Source of the DNA: Paragorgia papillata
Lineage: Eukaryota > Cnidaria > Anthozoa > Scleralcyonacea > Coralliidae
DNA: 64,000 nt
Assembly: GCA_035771165.1 (NCBI GenBank)
Contig: JAWNZC010000345.1
Location: forward strand, 1,851,001 to 1,915,000
Reading direction: 5' to 3'
Part shown: piece by piece, positions 62,601-64,000 of the stretch
How positions within the stretch are numbered: the first letter of the stretch is position 1
Layout of the letters: each line of letters starts with the position of its first letter
Made by a program: the position numbers and the translations under genes
Notes under the pieces: model-generated
Database searches by the model: none
What the model was told of the DNA's origin: nothing
Seen by the model: only the letters and a program-made list of their open reading frames with translations

Positions 62601-63970
62601 TAAGAGTATATATGAACAGGAGCGGTATGTTTTATTTATTTGTTTAATAACATTGATCTAAACCTGGGGTTTTCTTACTGTTTGTCAGGTGGACAATGGT
62701 TATTATATTTGGTCATTTCAAGGTAAATTACTTCAGAGACATGCCGTAAGTCAGTTTTGTCAAATGCTCTGGCGACCTCGTCCACCAACCTTGCTCTCGG
62801 ATGACCATGTTCAGGTGGGTTTGTACTGTAGCATGACGCAATCAGGCAGGCGCCAGCGCCGTGGTAGATGCAGGGCCGTGAGGGGAGGGGCAGTAGGGCA
62901 TTTTGCCCTAGGGCCTCGTACAACGTTCATACAACGTAGGTCCTCATACAACATGGAGCCTCGTACAACATATGTCTGCATATACATCCTAGAGCCTCAT
63001 ACAACATGGCTCCTCATACAACATGGAGCCTCATACAACATAGGTCTTCATATACATCCTAGAGCCTCGTACAACATGGGTCCTCATACAACATGGAGCC
63101 TCATACAACATGGAGCCTCATACAACATATGTCTGCATATACATCCTAGAGCCTCATACAACATGGGTCCTCATACAACATAGAGCCTCATACAACATAG
63201 AGTCTCGTACAACATAGGTCTGCATGCCATGCATATACATCTTAGAGCCTCATACAACATAGGTCCTCATACATCTTAAGTCCTCGTACAACATGGAGCC
63301 TCCTACCTGTATAGCATAGACTCTCATACAACATAGGTCTTCATACCCCCTGGAATCTCATACAACATAAGTTTTCATAGAGCCTCGTACAACACAAATC
63401 CTCATACAACATGGGGCTTCAGAAATTAAAAGATTTAAAGTCCAGCTCGGTACCGCAAGAGAAAATACGAGAATATCTCCCTCAAATGCAAGAAGTACCC
63501 TTTCAAAGACCAAATAATTCAAACAAATTTCAGGCGGGCATGCCTTAGACCTCCTAACAACTATAGGCGTGTTGGGGGGGGGGGGGGGCTCTGCCTCGAC
63601 TACACACGCGCAAGCTGTTACATACCTGCGAGCAAGTTGTTACAAGGCTGTTCAACAGGTTGTCACCGTCATGTGTTTGCACTGGTTGTTCCAGTCTGTT
63701 AACATGTTGTTTTTGAGTGAATGTCCCTTGGTTTGGGTATTCTGTGGCCGAAGAACAACGTTTGTATCATGTTAAAACGGGATTTTAATTGTATATTTAT
63801 TTATTTATTTATTTATTTAAAAACTTACACCATGCATGTAACTAGTTTGAAAAAGTGTTACGTTGTAATTACAAAGTTATTCTATTTTTAAGAAAATAAA
63901 ATCTGAAATCAAGAAGTACCAGAAAATGTTTGAAAATAAAGACAGAATGAGTCAGAAGAAGGCATCGAAG
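23713..63970 (+). CDS. EIF3B: eukaryotic translation initiation factor 3 subunit B (partial, 18 exons)
   Basis: EIF3B is a core scaffold of eIF3, which binds the 40S subunit and recruits mRNA and initiator tRNA in the cytoplasm. Assembled exons give 626 codons with every splice phase consistent. In order: an acidic N-terminus (residues 1-45), an RRM (about 60-145; IIVVDNVP and GYIFIEYA as RNP2/RNP1, reported to bind eIF3a/j), a WD-like beta-propeller (from about 215, with [44 protein letters not shown]), then RPRPPTLLS and the start of the C-terminal helix ([12 protein letters not shown]). About 150-180 residues are expected beyond the right edge. The start ATG has A at -3 and G at +4. The gene spans over 40 kb because its introns are filled with mobile elements, and six box C/D snoRNAs lie in its introns. 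No damage is seen in the coding sequence. Confidence 0.97.
23858..25297. other. EIF3B intron 1
   Basis: Apart from the MITE at 24272-24711 this is AT-rich DNA without recognisable genes. Confidence 0.5.
24272..24711. mobile_element. MITE with CAACTGCGATCATCCCCCC ends
   Basis: GTCAATTCCAACTGCGATCA with a C-run at the left is mirrored by a G-run plus GATGATCGCAGTTGGATTTGAC at the right. Non-coding, 440 bp. Confidence 0.7.
25298..25490 (+). CDS. EIF3B: EIF3B exon 2 (RRM first half)
   Basis: Acceptor TTTCAG, donor GTAAGT. Encodes [11 protein letters not shown], then [21 protein letters not shown] and [12 protein letters not shown]. Nearly collinear with animal EIF3B. Confidence 0.95.
25638..26022. 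mobile_element. MITE with TACCGTATTTGACCGG ends
   Basis: TACCGTATTTGACCGG and CCGGTCAAATACATTA are inverted at the two ends of 385 bases in intron 2. Confidence 0.6.
26111..26230 (+). CDS. EIF3B: EIF3B exon 3 (RRM second half)
   Basis: Acceptor TTCGTAG, donor GTATGG. Encodes [16 protein letters not shown] and the conserved [13 protein letters not shown]. Confidence 0.95.
26305..26916. mobile_element. foldback MITE with TACCGTATTTTCTGGGCG ends
   Basis: TACCGTATTTTCTGGGCGAT and ATCGCCCAGAAAATACGGTA bound 610 bases with TA at both edges. Nested arms (GCCATTTTGAATAATGCGGT at 26500 and inverted at 26634) make it an almost complete hairpin. It carries repeated AACCCGCA motifs. Confidence 0.75.
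26960..28191. mobile_element. CAGGG-type element with 6-bp duplication CATTAG, itself interrupted
   Basis: The left end CAGGGCTGCAAATTAC at 26960 and right end ATTTGCAGCCCTG (27464-27476, completed again at 28187-28191) are inverted. CATTAG flanks at 26954-26959 and 28192-28197. A younger element sits inside its right end. Confidence 0.75.
27481..28186 (+). mobile_element. TAGCCT...AGGCTA element, 706 bp, 9-bp duplication CCCTGCATT
   Basis: The ends are TAGCCTACGCCATAGACG and CGTCTGCACGCAGGCTA. The 9-bp CCCTGCATT lies on both sides (27472-27480, 28187-28195); 9-bp duplications are typical of Mutator-like elements. A near-identical inverted copy is at 53191-53888. An 82-codon frame (27596-27841, [20 protein letters not shown]...) has a hydrophobic start but no known family. 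Confidence 0.85.
28372..28450 (+). ncRNA. SNORD38: box C/D snoRNA, U38-like (copy 1, intron 3)
   Basis: Box C ATGATGA 28377-28383, D' CTGA 28408-28411, C' GTGACGA-like 28418-28424, D CTGA 28442-28445. The element upstream of D' is GCCAGTTCTGCTT, complementary to 28S rRNA AAGCAGAACTGGC. As in vertebrate U38, box C is followed by AAAACTTT. The fifth base before D' predicts 2'-O-methylation of the A in AAGCA (human 28S A1858 by memory). Same strand as EIF3B. Confidence 0.8.
28385..28560. repeat. segment duplicated at 38490-38690
   Basis: Downstream of the snoRNA both copies continue with ACTGCTACCAATAAAAAGTT and ACAACCTC[T/C]GGGGTATAATATT. Upstream they share CAGGAGATCTTTCCTCAGAC and GTGCCAAATGGCTACA. 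The snoRNA therefore moved together with its surroundings. Confidence 0.8.
28727..28784 (+). CDS. EIF3B: EIF3B exon 4
   Basis: Acceptor TTTCAG, donor GTTGGT (weaker than its neighbours). Encodes [19 protein letters not shown], equivalent to the linker after the RRM. Confidence 0.88.
28847..29331. mobile_element. hAT-type MITE with 8-bp duplication GGTTTCCA
   Basis: CAGTGGCGGACACTAGGGG and, inverted, CAGTGGCGGCACGAGCCTTC are the ends. GGTTTCCA is exact at 28839-28846 and 29332-29339. 485 bp, non-coding. Confidence 0.88.
29709..29837 (+). CDS. EIF3B: EIF3B exon 5
   Basis: Acceptor TTTAAG, donor GTAAGTG. Encodes [19 protein letters not shown] through PILVKGRP, the first propeller strand region. 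Confidence 0.9.
29838..30100. other. EIF3B intron 5, left part
   Basis: A C-run then A-run at about 29932-29962 is the only feature before the LINE fragment. Confidence 0.5.
30100..30840 (+). mobile_element. degenerate LINE reverse-transcriptase fragment
   Basis: The sense frame gives [20 protein letters not shown], then a stop, [36 protein letters not shown] and [14 protein letters not shown], the conserved C-terminal half of non-LTR reverse transcriptases. The stop at about 30296 and the missing 5' part make it dead. It lies in EIF3B intron 5 in the same orientation. Confidence 0.85.
30918..31460. mobile_element. foldback MITE with GGCCTGGCCAAACGC ends (copy 1)
   Basis: GGCCTGGCCAAACGCTTTCA and TGAAAGCGTTTGGCCAGGCC bound 543 bases built from repeated TTCAACATNGTTCAAC motifs. 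The arms CTACCACAAAAGCTGGAATC pair with GATTCCAGCTTTTGTGGTAG. A second copy is at 39133-39521. Confidence 0.8.
32426..32551 (+). CDS. short basic frame, RMREYRERI motif
   Basis: ATG at 32426 opens a 41-residue frame with [20 protein letters not shown], a strongly basic helix-like start. [14 protein letters not shown] N-termini are common in repeat-associated proteins of invertebrates as far as I recall. It may be a first exon: AAAGGTATCA offers a donor near 32527. I do not recognise a specific family. It could equally be a remnant whose middle was deleted, leaving this N-terminus next to the acidic frame downstream. Confidence 0.35.
   Translation: MGKPKSPRTRMREYRERIKQDKEKSEAITQLQLKVSRRCTM
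32539..33018 (+). CDS. hypothetical protein with Asp run, flanked by 14-mer array
   Basis: 160 codons without a stop, ATG at 32539. A short Cys-containing start is followed by 13 Asp (a GAT microsatellite, 32602-32640) and a Gly run. Then come [13 protein letters not shown] and a compact conserved-looking C-terminal part with [33 protein letters not shown] and [10 protein letters not shown]. The last part reads like a small beta-rich domain; I cannot name the family. It lies in EIF3B intron 5, same strand, and is surrounded by perfect copies of GTAATGTCCGTTAC. It could be the C-terminal exon of a transposon-encoded protein. Function unknown. Confidence 0.45.
33712..34520. mobile_element. foldback MITE with TAAAGTGTCACT ends
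   Basis: TAAAGTGTCACTAAGACGAA at the left is mirrored by AGTGACACTTTA at the right. The arms continue for about 280 bases (GACGTCATGTACTCCAAACG / CGTTTGGAGTACATGACGTC). 809 bp, non-coding. Confidence 0.8.
34627..34856. mobile_element. TTAA MITE (copy D, complete)
   Basis: TTAAGCCCTAATCAAACGAG and CGTTTGATTAGTGCTTAA with TTAA at both edges, 230 bp. Reference copy for the family at 8202, 9817 and 14279. Confidence 0.85.
35332..35489 (+). CDS. EIF3B: EIF3B exon 6
   Basis: Acceptor CTAAAAG, donor GTAAGT. Encodes [26 protein letters not shown] and [11 protein letters not shown], which are very conserved propeller blades. Confidence 0.96.
35520..35850. repeat. foldback with CGAGGCGAAGCCGAG core (copy 1)
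   Basis: AGTGTTTTATCGGATATAAA and TTTTATATCTGATAAAACAC surround CGAGGCGAAGCCGAG. The downstream part (TCAGGAGGTATCTTTATCAC) is shared with 40620-40880. Confidence 0.65.
36146..36465. mobile_element. TTAA MITE, CCGTTCTGCGCATG family (copy 1)
   Basis: TTAAGGTGACGTACAGCCCG at the left and CGGACTGTACATCACCTTTAA at the right, 320 bp between TTAA sites. Complete relative at 59994-60320, diverged one at about 61655-61915. Confidence 0.8.
36548..37518. mobile_element. TTAA MITE with AAAGGTCAACTATACC ends
   Basis: TTAAAGGTCAACTATACCTT and AAGGTATAGTTGACCTTTAA with AACCTCAAAA-type continuation bound 971 bp. No coding content recognised. Confidence 0.8.
37585..37667 (+). ncRNA. SNORD38: box C/D snoRNA, U38-like (copy 2, intron 6)
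   Basis: Box C GTGATGA 37592-37598, D' CTGA 37623-37626, C' GTGACGA 37633-37639, D CTGA 37658-37661. A perfect terminal stem ACAAAC (37585-37590) / GTTTGT (37662-37667) closes the kink-turn. The guide GCCAGTTCTGCTT is identical to the other copies. It ends 84 bases before exon 7, the usual distance for intron-encoded C/D RNAs, so this is the best-formed copy. Confidence 0.87.
37751..37799 (+). CDS. EIF3B: EIF3B exon 7
   Basis: A 49-base exon between ATATAG and GTAAGTG, encoding [18 protein letters not shown]38-like snoRNA ends 84 bases upstream. Confidence 0.93.
37815..37926. repeat. dispersed repeat, uninterrupted copy
   Basis: CCTTTAACTTCCACCATGTC through GATGAGTAAAATCATCTGGC, GTTAGACAGAGTAAAA and GTGCCAAATGGC to GGTTAA. 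Fragments occur at 6639, 14090, 26291-28249 and 39530. Confidence 0.65.
38476..38555 (+). ncRNA. SNORD38: box C/D snoRNA, U38-like (copy 3, intron 7)
   Basis: Identical to copy 1 over all boxes: C ATGATGA 38482-38488, D CTGA 38547-38550. It shares flanks with copy 1, so it arose by duplication of the whole segment. A terminal stem is not evident. Confidence 0.75.
39133..39521. mobile_element. foldback MITE, GGCCAAACGC family (copy 2)
   Basis: Shares GAACGCGGGCTACCACAAAA and GCGTTTGGCCAGGCC with 30918-31460, but has lost much of one arm. The flank at 39530-39590 is an inverted fragment of the 37815 repeat. Confidence 0.7.
39682..39764 (+). CDS. EIF3B: EIF3B exon 8
   Basis: Acceptor CCAACAG, donor GTAAGT. 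Encodes [17 protein letters not shown] through CWPVF. Confidence 0.93.
39886..39952 (+). CDS. EIF3B: EIF3B exon 9
   Basis: Acceptor ATTTCAG, donor GTAAGTG. Encodes [20 protein letters not shown]. The preceding 121-base intron is the only short one. Confidence 0.95.
40620..41038. repeat. foldbacks with GAGGCGAAGCC core
   Basis: 40620-40880 repeats the 35520-35850 unit. 40885-41038 is a near-perfect hairpin (GTTTCATAAGGATATCCAAA / TTTGGATATCCTGATGAAAC) with CGAGGCGAAGCCGAGG at the centre. Confidence 0.7.
41225..41580. repeat. double hairpin, inverted copy at 60735-61055
   Basis: A hairpin with ATACATGGATG and GTGTTGACCAGGATAT arms, followed by one with GATAATCGTCACATGTGCGA arms. The same pair occurs in opposite orientation at 60735-61055, so both hairpins travelled as one unit. 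Confidence 0.75.
42408..42600. repeat. near-perfect hairpin
   Basis: AATAGCATGGTTTCGAGTGC pairs with the region ending ACCATGCTATTAC. The centre reads AGCACGAGTCCGAAGGACGAGTGCT in two halves. About 190 bases. Confidence 0.7.
43208..43254 (+). CDS. EIF3B: EIF3B exon 10
   Basis: A 47-base exon between TTTTTAG and GTGAGC, encoding [15 protein letters not shown]. Confidence 0.92.
43304..43731. mobile_element. CRATCTCGTTCCC element copy 1
   Basis: The ends GATCTCGTTCCCAGAGCCCA and GGGCTCTGGGAACAAGATTG are inverted. The flanks ATTTGGGGG / GGTTGGGGG are 7 of 9 identical. The inside shares a frame with copy 2 (see 44289-44706). Confidence 0.75.
43890..43970 (+). ncRNA. SNORD38: box C/D snoRNA, U38-like (copy 4, intron 10)
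   Basis: Box C ATGATGA 43896-43902, D' CTGA 43927-43930, C' GTGACGA 43937-43943, D CTGA 43961-43964. The guide GCCAGTTCTGCTT is unchanged, while the segment between C' and D has diverged (ATACGAGAAG), as expected for an older copy under selection for boxes and guide. It ends about 95 bases before exon 11. Confidence 0.8.
44063..44201 (+). CDS. EIF3B: EIF3B exon 11
   Basis: Acceptor TTTAAAG, donor GTAAGC. Encodes [17 protein letters not shown] and [11 protein letters not shown]38-like snoRNA ends about 95 bases upstream. Confidence 0.95.
44289..44706. mobile_element. CAATCTCGTTCCC element copy 2, 9-bp duplication ATGTAATGA
   Basis: Perfect ends CAATCTCGTTCCCAGAGC / GCTCTGGGAACGAGATTG with exact ATGTAATGA at 44280-44288 and 44707-44715. 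Inside, both copies carry a plus-strand frame with MSDDKT-like start ([11 protein letters not shown] in copy 1), [16 protein letters not shown] and IDLFGE, resembling the first Cys pair and start of a zf-AD-like domain. A captured or relic exon is possible. Confidence 0.8.
45069..45846 (+). mobile_element. TIR element AATAGGCCGTACCCACTATG with gene fragments
   Basis: AATAGGCCGTACCCACTATG and CATAGTGGGTACGGCCTATT are perfect 20-bp inverted ends, with longer matching arms (AGTAGTCTGGTCTT / AAGACCAGACTACT). Two overlapping frames (45168-45602; 45266-45820) contain [15 protein letters not shown] and its internal repeat VECAKALC, then [15 protein letters not shown] in the other frame. It looks like the start of a transposon protein with one frameshift. 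Family unknown. Confidence 0.65.
46168..46246 (+). ncRNA. SNORD38: box C/D snoRNA, U38-like (copy 5, intron 11)
   Basis: Box C GTGATGA 46173-46179, D' CTGA 46204-46207, C' GTGACGA 46214-46220, D CTGA 46239-46242. A short AAC/GTT stem closes it. Same guide as the other copies. 171 bases from the D box to exon 12. Confidence 0.82.
46414..46485 (+). CDS. EIF3B: EIF3B exon 12
   Basis: Acceptor ATGTTAG, donor GTAGAG. Encodes [19 protein letters not shown]. Confidence 0.92.
47138..47320. mobile_element. foldback MITE, relative of 7758-7935
   Basis: TAGACCTTATTCAAAAAT / ATTTTTGAATAAGGTCTA ends and AAATTATATGTGCAT-type arms. Confidence 0.7.
47758..47880. repeat. hairpin with CGAGGCGCTTCGCCGAG core
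   Basis: AACAGTTATACCATGAGCTC pairs with the region ending GGTATAACTGTT. The centre carries the CGAGGCG...CGCCGAG core. Confidence 0.65.
48578..48903. mobile_element. MITE with TACACACGTAAAAACGCAC ends
   Basis: TACACACGTAAAAACGCACA and TTTTTTACGTGTGTA ends. The inside is made of TGTTACAGACCTGCCAGCAA-type units around TTGTTACA. Relatives: 50948-52261 (interrupted) and the fragment from 63599. Confidence 0.7.
49699..50432. mobile_element. MITE with AAAGTGCCCCTTACCCC ends
   Basis: AAAGTGCCCCTTACCCCAAA and GGGTTTGGGGCACTTTAA are diverged inverted ends. Long internal arms (TTATCGAAGATTTATTTTCG versus inverted 50260-50290; GGTAACCGATTAGTTTCCAG) pair. Non-coding. Confidence 0.65.
50440..50947 (+). 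other. GC-rich block with 137-codon open frame
   Basis: 50506-50916 stays open on the plus strand and is strikingly richer in G and C than the surrounding intron. It is basic and polar ([20 protein letters not shown], ... [12 protein letters not shown]). CCTCGTTCCCCGGGGC / GGCGGGAACGAGG forms a small hairpin at 50542-50588. I do not recognise a family, and it may be a retroelement fragment. Confidence 0.3.
51307..52226. mobile_element. CAGGGTTCTGCCC element, deleted copy, 6-bp duplication ATCAGA
   Basis: CAGGGTTCTGCCCA and (restored across the inner insertion) GGGCTGAACCCTG ends. ATCAGA at 51301-51306 and 52227-52232. Its sequence matches both ends of 46520-49589 in reverse orientation. Confidence 0.8.
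51978..52214. mobile_element. innermost MITE, CATTGAAC ends, 8-bp duplication GGCTGAAC
   Basis: CATTGAACTAAAAATAACTG and its inverse CAGTTATTTTTAGTTCAATG bound 237 bases. GGCTGAAC is exact at 51970-51977 and 52215-52222. An 8-bp duplication fits hAT-type integration. Confidence 0.88.
52375..52530. repeat. fragment of the 35520-type foldback
   Basis: AAACACGAAACGATAGCCGAGCG-like start, AGATCTGATAAAGCACG and GTAAGTAACGTTCATTGG parallel the second half of 35520-35850. Confidence 0.45.
52546..52711. repeat. 83-bp tandem duplication
   Basis: Two nearly identical copies starting AGGATTGAAAAAG at 52546 and 52629, each ending GTTGTGTATTACTGTA. Confidence 0.9.
52705..52890. repeat. hairpin with TGTAGCCGCTACTGAAG arms
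   Basis: TACTGTATTTCTGTAGCCGC is mirrored by GCGGCTACAGAAATACAGTA 130 bases later. Confidence 0.75.
52953..53082 (+). ncRNA. SNORD15: box C/D snoRNA, U15-like (intron 12)
   Basis: Box C GTGATGA 52962-52968, D' CTGA 52979-52982, C' TTGATGA 53044-53050, D CTGA 53071-53074. Stem TCTC (52957-52960) / GAGA (53075-53078). The guide before D, ACGAGGCATTTG, is complementary to 28S CAAATGCCTCGT. The 3' part GAGGCATTTGTCTGAGA is shared with vertebrate U15, and the unusually long D'-to-C' distance is also a U15 trait. By the +5 rule it methylates the last A of CCAAAU (human 28S A3764 by memory). Same strand as EIF3B. Confidence 0.8.
53191..53888 (-). mobile_element. TAGCCT...AGGCTA element, inverted copy, 9-bp duplication ATGTTTTCA
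   Basis: Reverse-oriented near-identical copy of 27481-28186 with exact ATGTTTTCA at 53182-53190 and 53889-53897. The minus-strand frame (from 53782) again starts [12 protein letters not shown], with a short altered stretch (TDFSIRPL versus TDVLTRPL) and an extended end. Confidence 0.87.
53898..54480. repeat. degenerate nested foldbacks
   Basis: GGTTCCGGACGAATTCG at the left matches inverted CGAATTCGTCCGGTACCG near 54439. Inside, CAGTGTCCCAGCCAGG with a G-run and GGCTACGCCACTG look like CAGTG-type hAT ends (about 53927-54338). Confidence 0.45.
54480..54740. repeat. GTTGCAA-rich inverted repeat
   Basis: AACATTGTTGCGTTGC / GTTGCGTTGCAAGTTG motifs are arranged in opposite directions around 54605. 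Probably a MITE relic. Confidence 0.5.
54825..54897 (+). CDS. EIF3B: EIF3B exon 13
   Basis: Acceptor TTCCAAG, donor GTATAG. Encodes [19 protein letters not shown]. The preceding intron is 8.3 kb and holds most of the large transposon copies. Confidence 0.95.
55017..55605. mobile_element. shorter copy of the 1063-2068 element
   Basis: AAAGTGGTTCTCTTATGAAA, AATATTGTTGGTAATGTTTC at the left and AACATTGCCAACAATATTTTC at the right. The right arm with GGCGGCGCTCTAAAATACAA matches the first copy. Confidence 0.7.
55996..57525. repeat. CCCACTC(CA)CCCAAGTTTG minisatellite
   Basis: About 1.5 kb of 16-19 base units (GCCCACTCACCCAAGTTT, GCCCACTCCACCCAAGTTT, with CCCCCAAG and CATCTGAG variants). The variant CCATCTGAG recurs at 56303, 56528 and 56752, giving a higher-order period of about 225 bases. 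All frames are open because units lack stops, so the 500-residue frames are not genes. EIF3B intron 13. Confidence 0.97.
57526..57931. other. EIF3B intron 13, right part
   Basis: Unique-looking AT-rich DNA leading to the exon 14 acceptor. Nothing else is seen. Confidence 0.5.
57932..58054 (+). CDS. EIF3B: EIF3B exon 14
   Basis: Acceptor TTTCCAG, donor GTAAGC. Encodes [19 protein letters not shown], then INISFY. Confidence 0.96.
58243..59448. mobile_element. 1.2-kb foldback with about 580-base arms
   Basis: The outer arm (CCATCGAGTTTTAGTATCAA, ACAAATCCGGCTTTCTGATT) is mirrored at 59340-59430. A 60-codon frame (58620-58808, [17 protein letters not shown]) is repeated inverted on the minus strand at 59154-58939. 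The centre is a second hairpin (58795-58965) with CGAGGCGTAGCCGAG. Almost fully self-complementary. Confidence 0.8.
59635..59713 (+). CDS. EIF3B: EIF3B exon 15
   Basis: Acceptor TGTTTAG, donor GTTAGT. Encodes [18 protein letters not shown]. Confidence 0.95.
59994..60320. mobile_element. TTAA MITE, CCGTTCTGCGCATG family (copy 2)
   Basis: TTAAAGGTGCTGTCCAGTCC and GGACTGGACAGCACCTTTAA with TTAA at both edges, 327 bp. Same family as 36146-36465. Confidence 0.85.
60735..61055. repeat. inverted copy of the 41225-41580 double hairpin
   Basis: Same two hairpins in opposite order and orientation, ending 64 bases before exon 16. Confidence 0.75.
61119..61257 (+). CDS. EIF3B: EIF3B exon 16
   Basis: Acceptor ATTTTAG, donor GTGAGG. 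Encodes [18 protein letters not shown] and [17 protein letters not shown]. Confidence 0.96.
61258..61915. repeat. EIF3B intron 16, left part, with MITE copy 3
   Basis: 61655-61915 follows the internal sequence of the 36146/59994 family (CTTATTCAAGATTGTAAGCT, GATATCCTCGCCGAATC) to CACCTTTAA. Its left end is diverged. CGAGGCGAAGCCAGC occurs at 61319. Confidence 0.55.
62212..62345. repeat. 31-34 bp tandem repeat
   Basis: Four units of AAAGAATACTAATGAACATA, two followed by CAATTTTATAT and two by ACATCCAATAAC. Confidence 0.9.
62469..62631. repeat. hairpin with AACATACCGCTCCTGT arms
   Basis: AAACATACCGCTCCTGTGCA is mirrored by GAACAGGAGCGGTATGTTT. The inner arms ACTTTTATAAAGGTAC / GTACCTTTATAAGAGT also pair. 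Its right end is about 60 bases before exon 17. Confidence 0.75.
62689..62814 (+). CDS. EIF3B: EIF3B exon 17
   Basis: Acceptor TTGTCAG, donor GTGGGT. Encodes [16 protein letters not shown] and [12 protein letters not shown], the end of the propeller. Confidence 0.96.
62920..63415. repeat. CCTCATACAACATGGAG minisatellite
   Basis: About 500 bases of 17-base units (CCTCATACAACATGGAG, TCCTCATACAACATGGG) with an inserted TCTGCATATACATCCTAGAG variant block recurring at roughly 110 bases. EIF3B intron 17. Confidence 0.93.
63599..63770. mobile_element. fragment of the TACACACG MITE
   Basis: CTACACACGCGCAAGCTGTT, CAGGTTGTCACCGTCATGTG match 48578-48903. The right part is lost. A TTTA microsatellite follows at about 63799-63820. 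Confidence 0.65.
63893..63970 (+). CDS. EIF3B: EIF3B exon 18
   Basis: Acceptor TTTTTAAG, donor GTAAGT. Encodes [20 protein letters not shown], the start of the C-terminal helical region that binds eIF3i/g. Later exons are beyond the window. Confidence 0.93.
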
Positions 63971-64000
63971 GTAAGTGGAGGACGTCACACTGATCAGCAC

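Noticed and set aside
1..64000. tRNA or rRNA genes
   Set aside because: I looked for tRNA-like A/B box pairs and rRNA segments and found none convincing; only short rRNA-complementary guides in the snoRNAs.

Overview
The window is eukaryotic nuclear DNA, most likely from an animal. Coding sequence is broken into short exons with GT..AG introns, non-coding DNA is dense in small DNA transposons, and two metazoan-type genes can be assembled exon by exon. The repeat style (abundant foldback MITEs, CAGGG-ended elements, TTAA-targeted MITEs) together with an animal PLAT-lipoxygenase makes me lean towards an anthozoan cnidarian (coral or anemone). That is inference, not proof.

Left part (554-7542, minus strand): six exons of a PLAT-domain lipoxygenase. 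The start lies at 7542 and the last exon(s) lie beyond the left edge. The iron-ligand pattern H-x4-H-x17-H-x8-H and the later HAAVN motif are visible. One base too many in the PLAT exon near 6550 breaks the frame. Three consecutive introns are dominated by long microsatellites.

Middle (7543-23712): about 16 kb of intergenic DNA with no host gene that I can support. It holds nested transposons, including a broken hAT transposase copy with an exact 8-bp target duplication inside an older element, a 5'-truncated LINE, TTAA-flanked MITEs, CAGGG-ended elements with 5-bp target duplications, and several long foldbacks.

Right part (23713-63970, plus strand): 18 exons of EIF3B (eukaryotic translation initiation factor 3 subunit B), 626 codons in perfect phase, running off the right edge. 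Its introns carry box C/D snoRNA genes: five U38/SNORD38-like copies, one in each of five introns, and one U15/SNORD15-like copy. The gene therefore looks like a snoRNA host, which would tie translation initiation and rRNA 2'-O-methylation to one transcript. The introns are also packed with mobile elements: a nested insertion series at 26.3-28.2 kb, two inverted copies of a 700-bp element each with a 9-bp target duplication, possible gene-fragment carriers at 43.3 and 44.3 kb, a large CAGGG-ended element at 46.5-49.6 kb, a three-level nest at 50.9-52.3 kb, a 1.5-kb minisatellite, a 1.2-kb foldback, and an unfamiliar unit at 31.5-34.6 kb where seven perfect copies of one 14-mer surround an acidic open reading frame.
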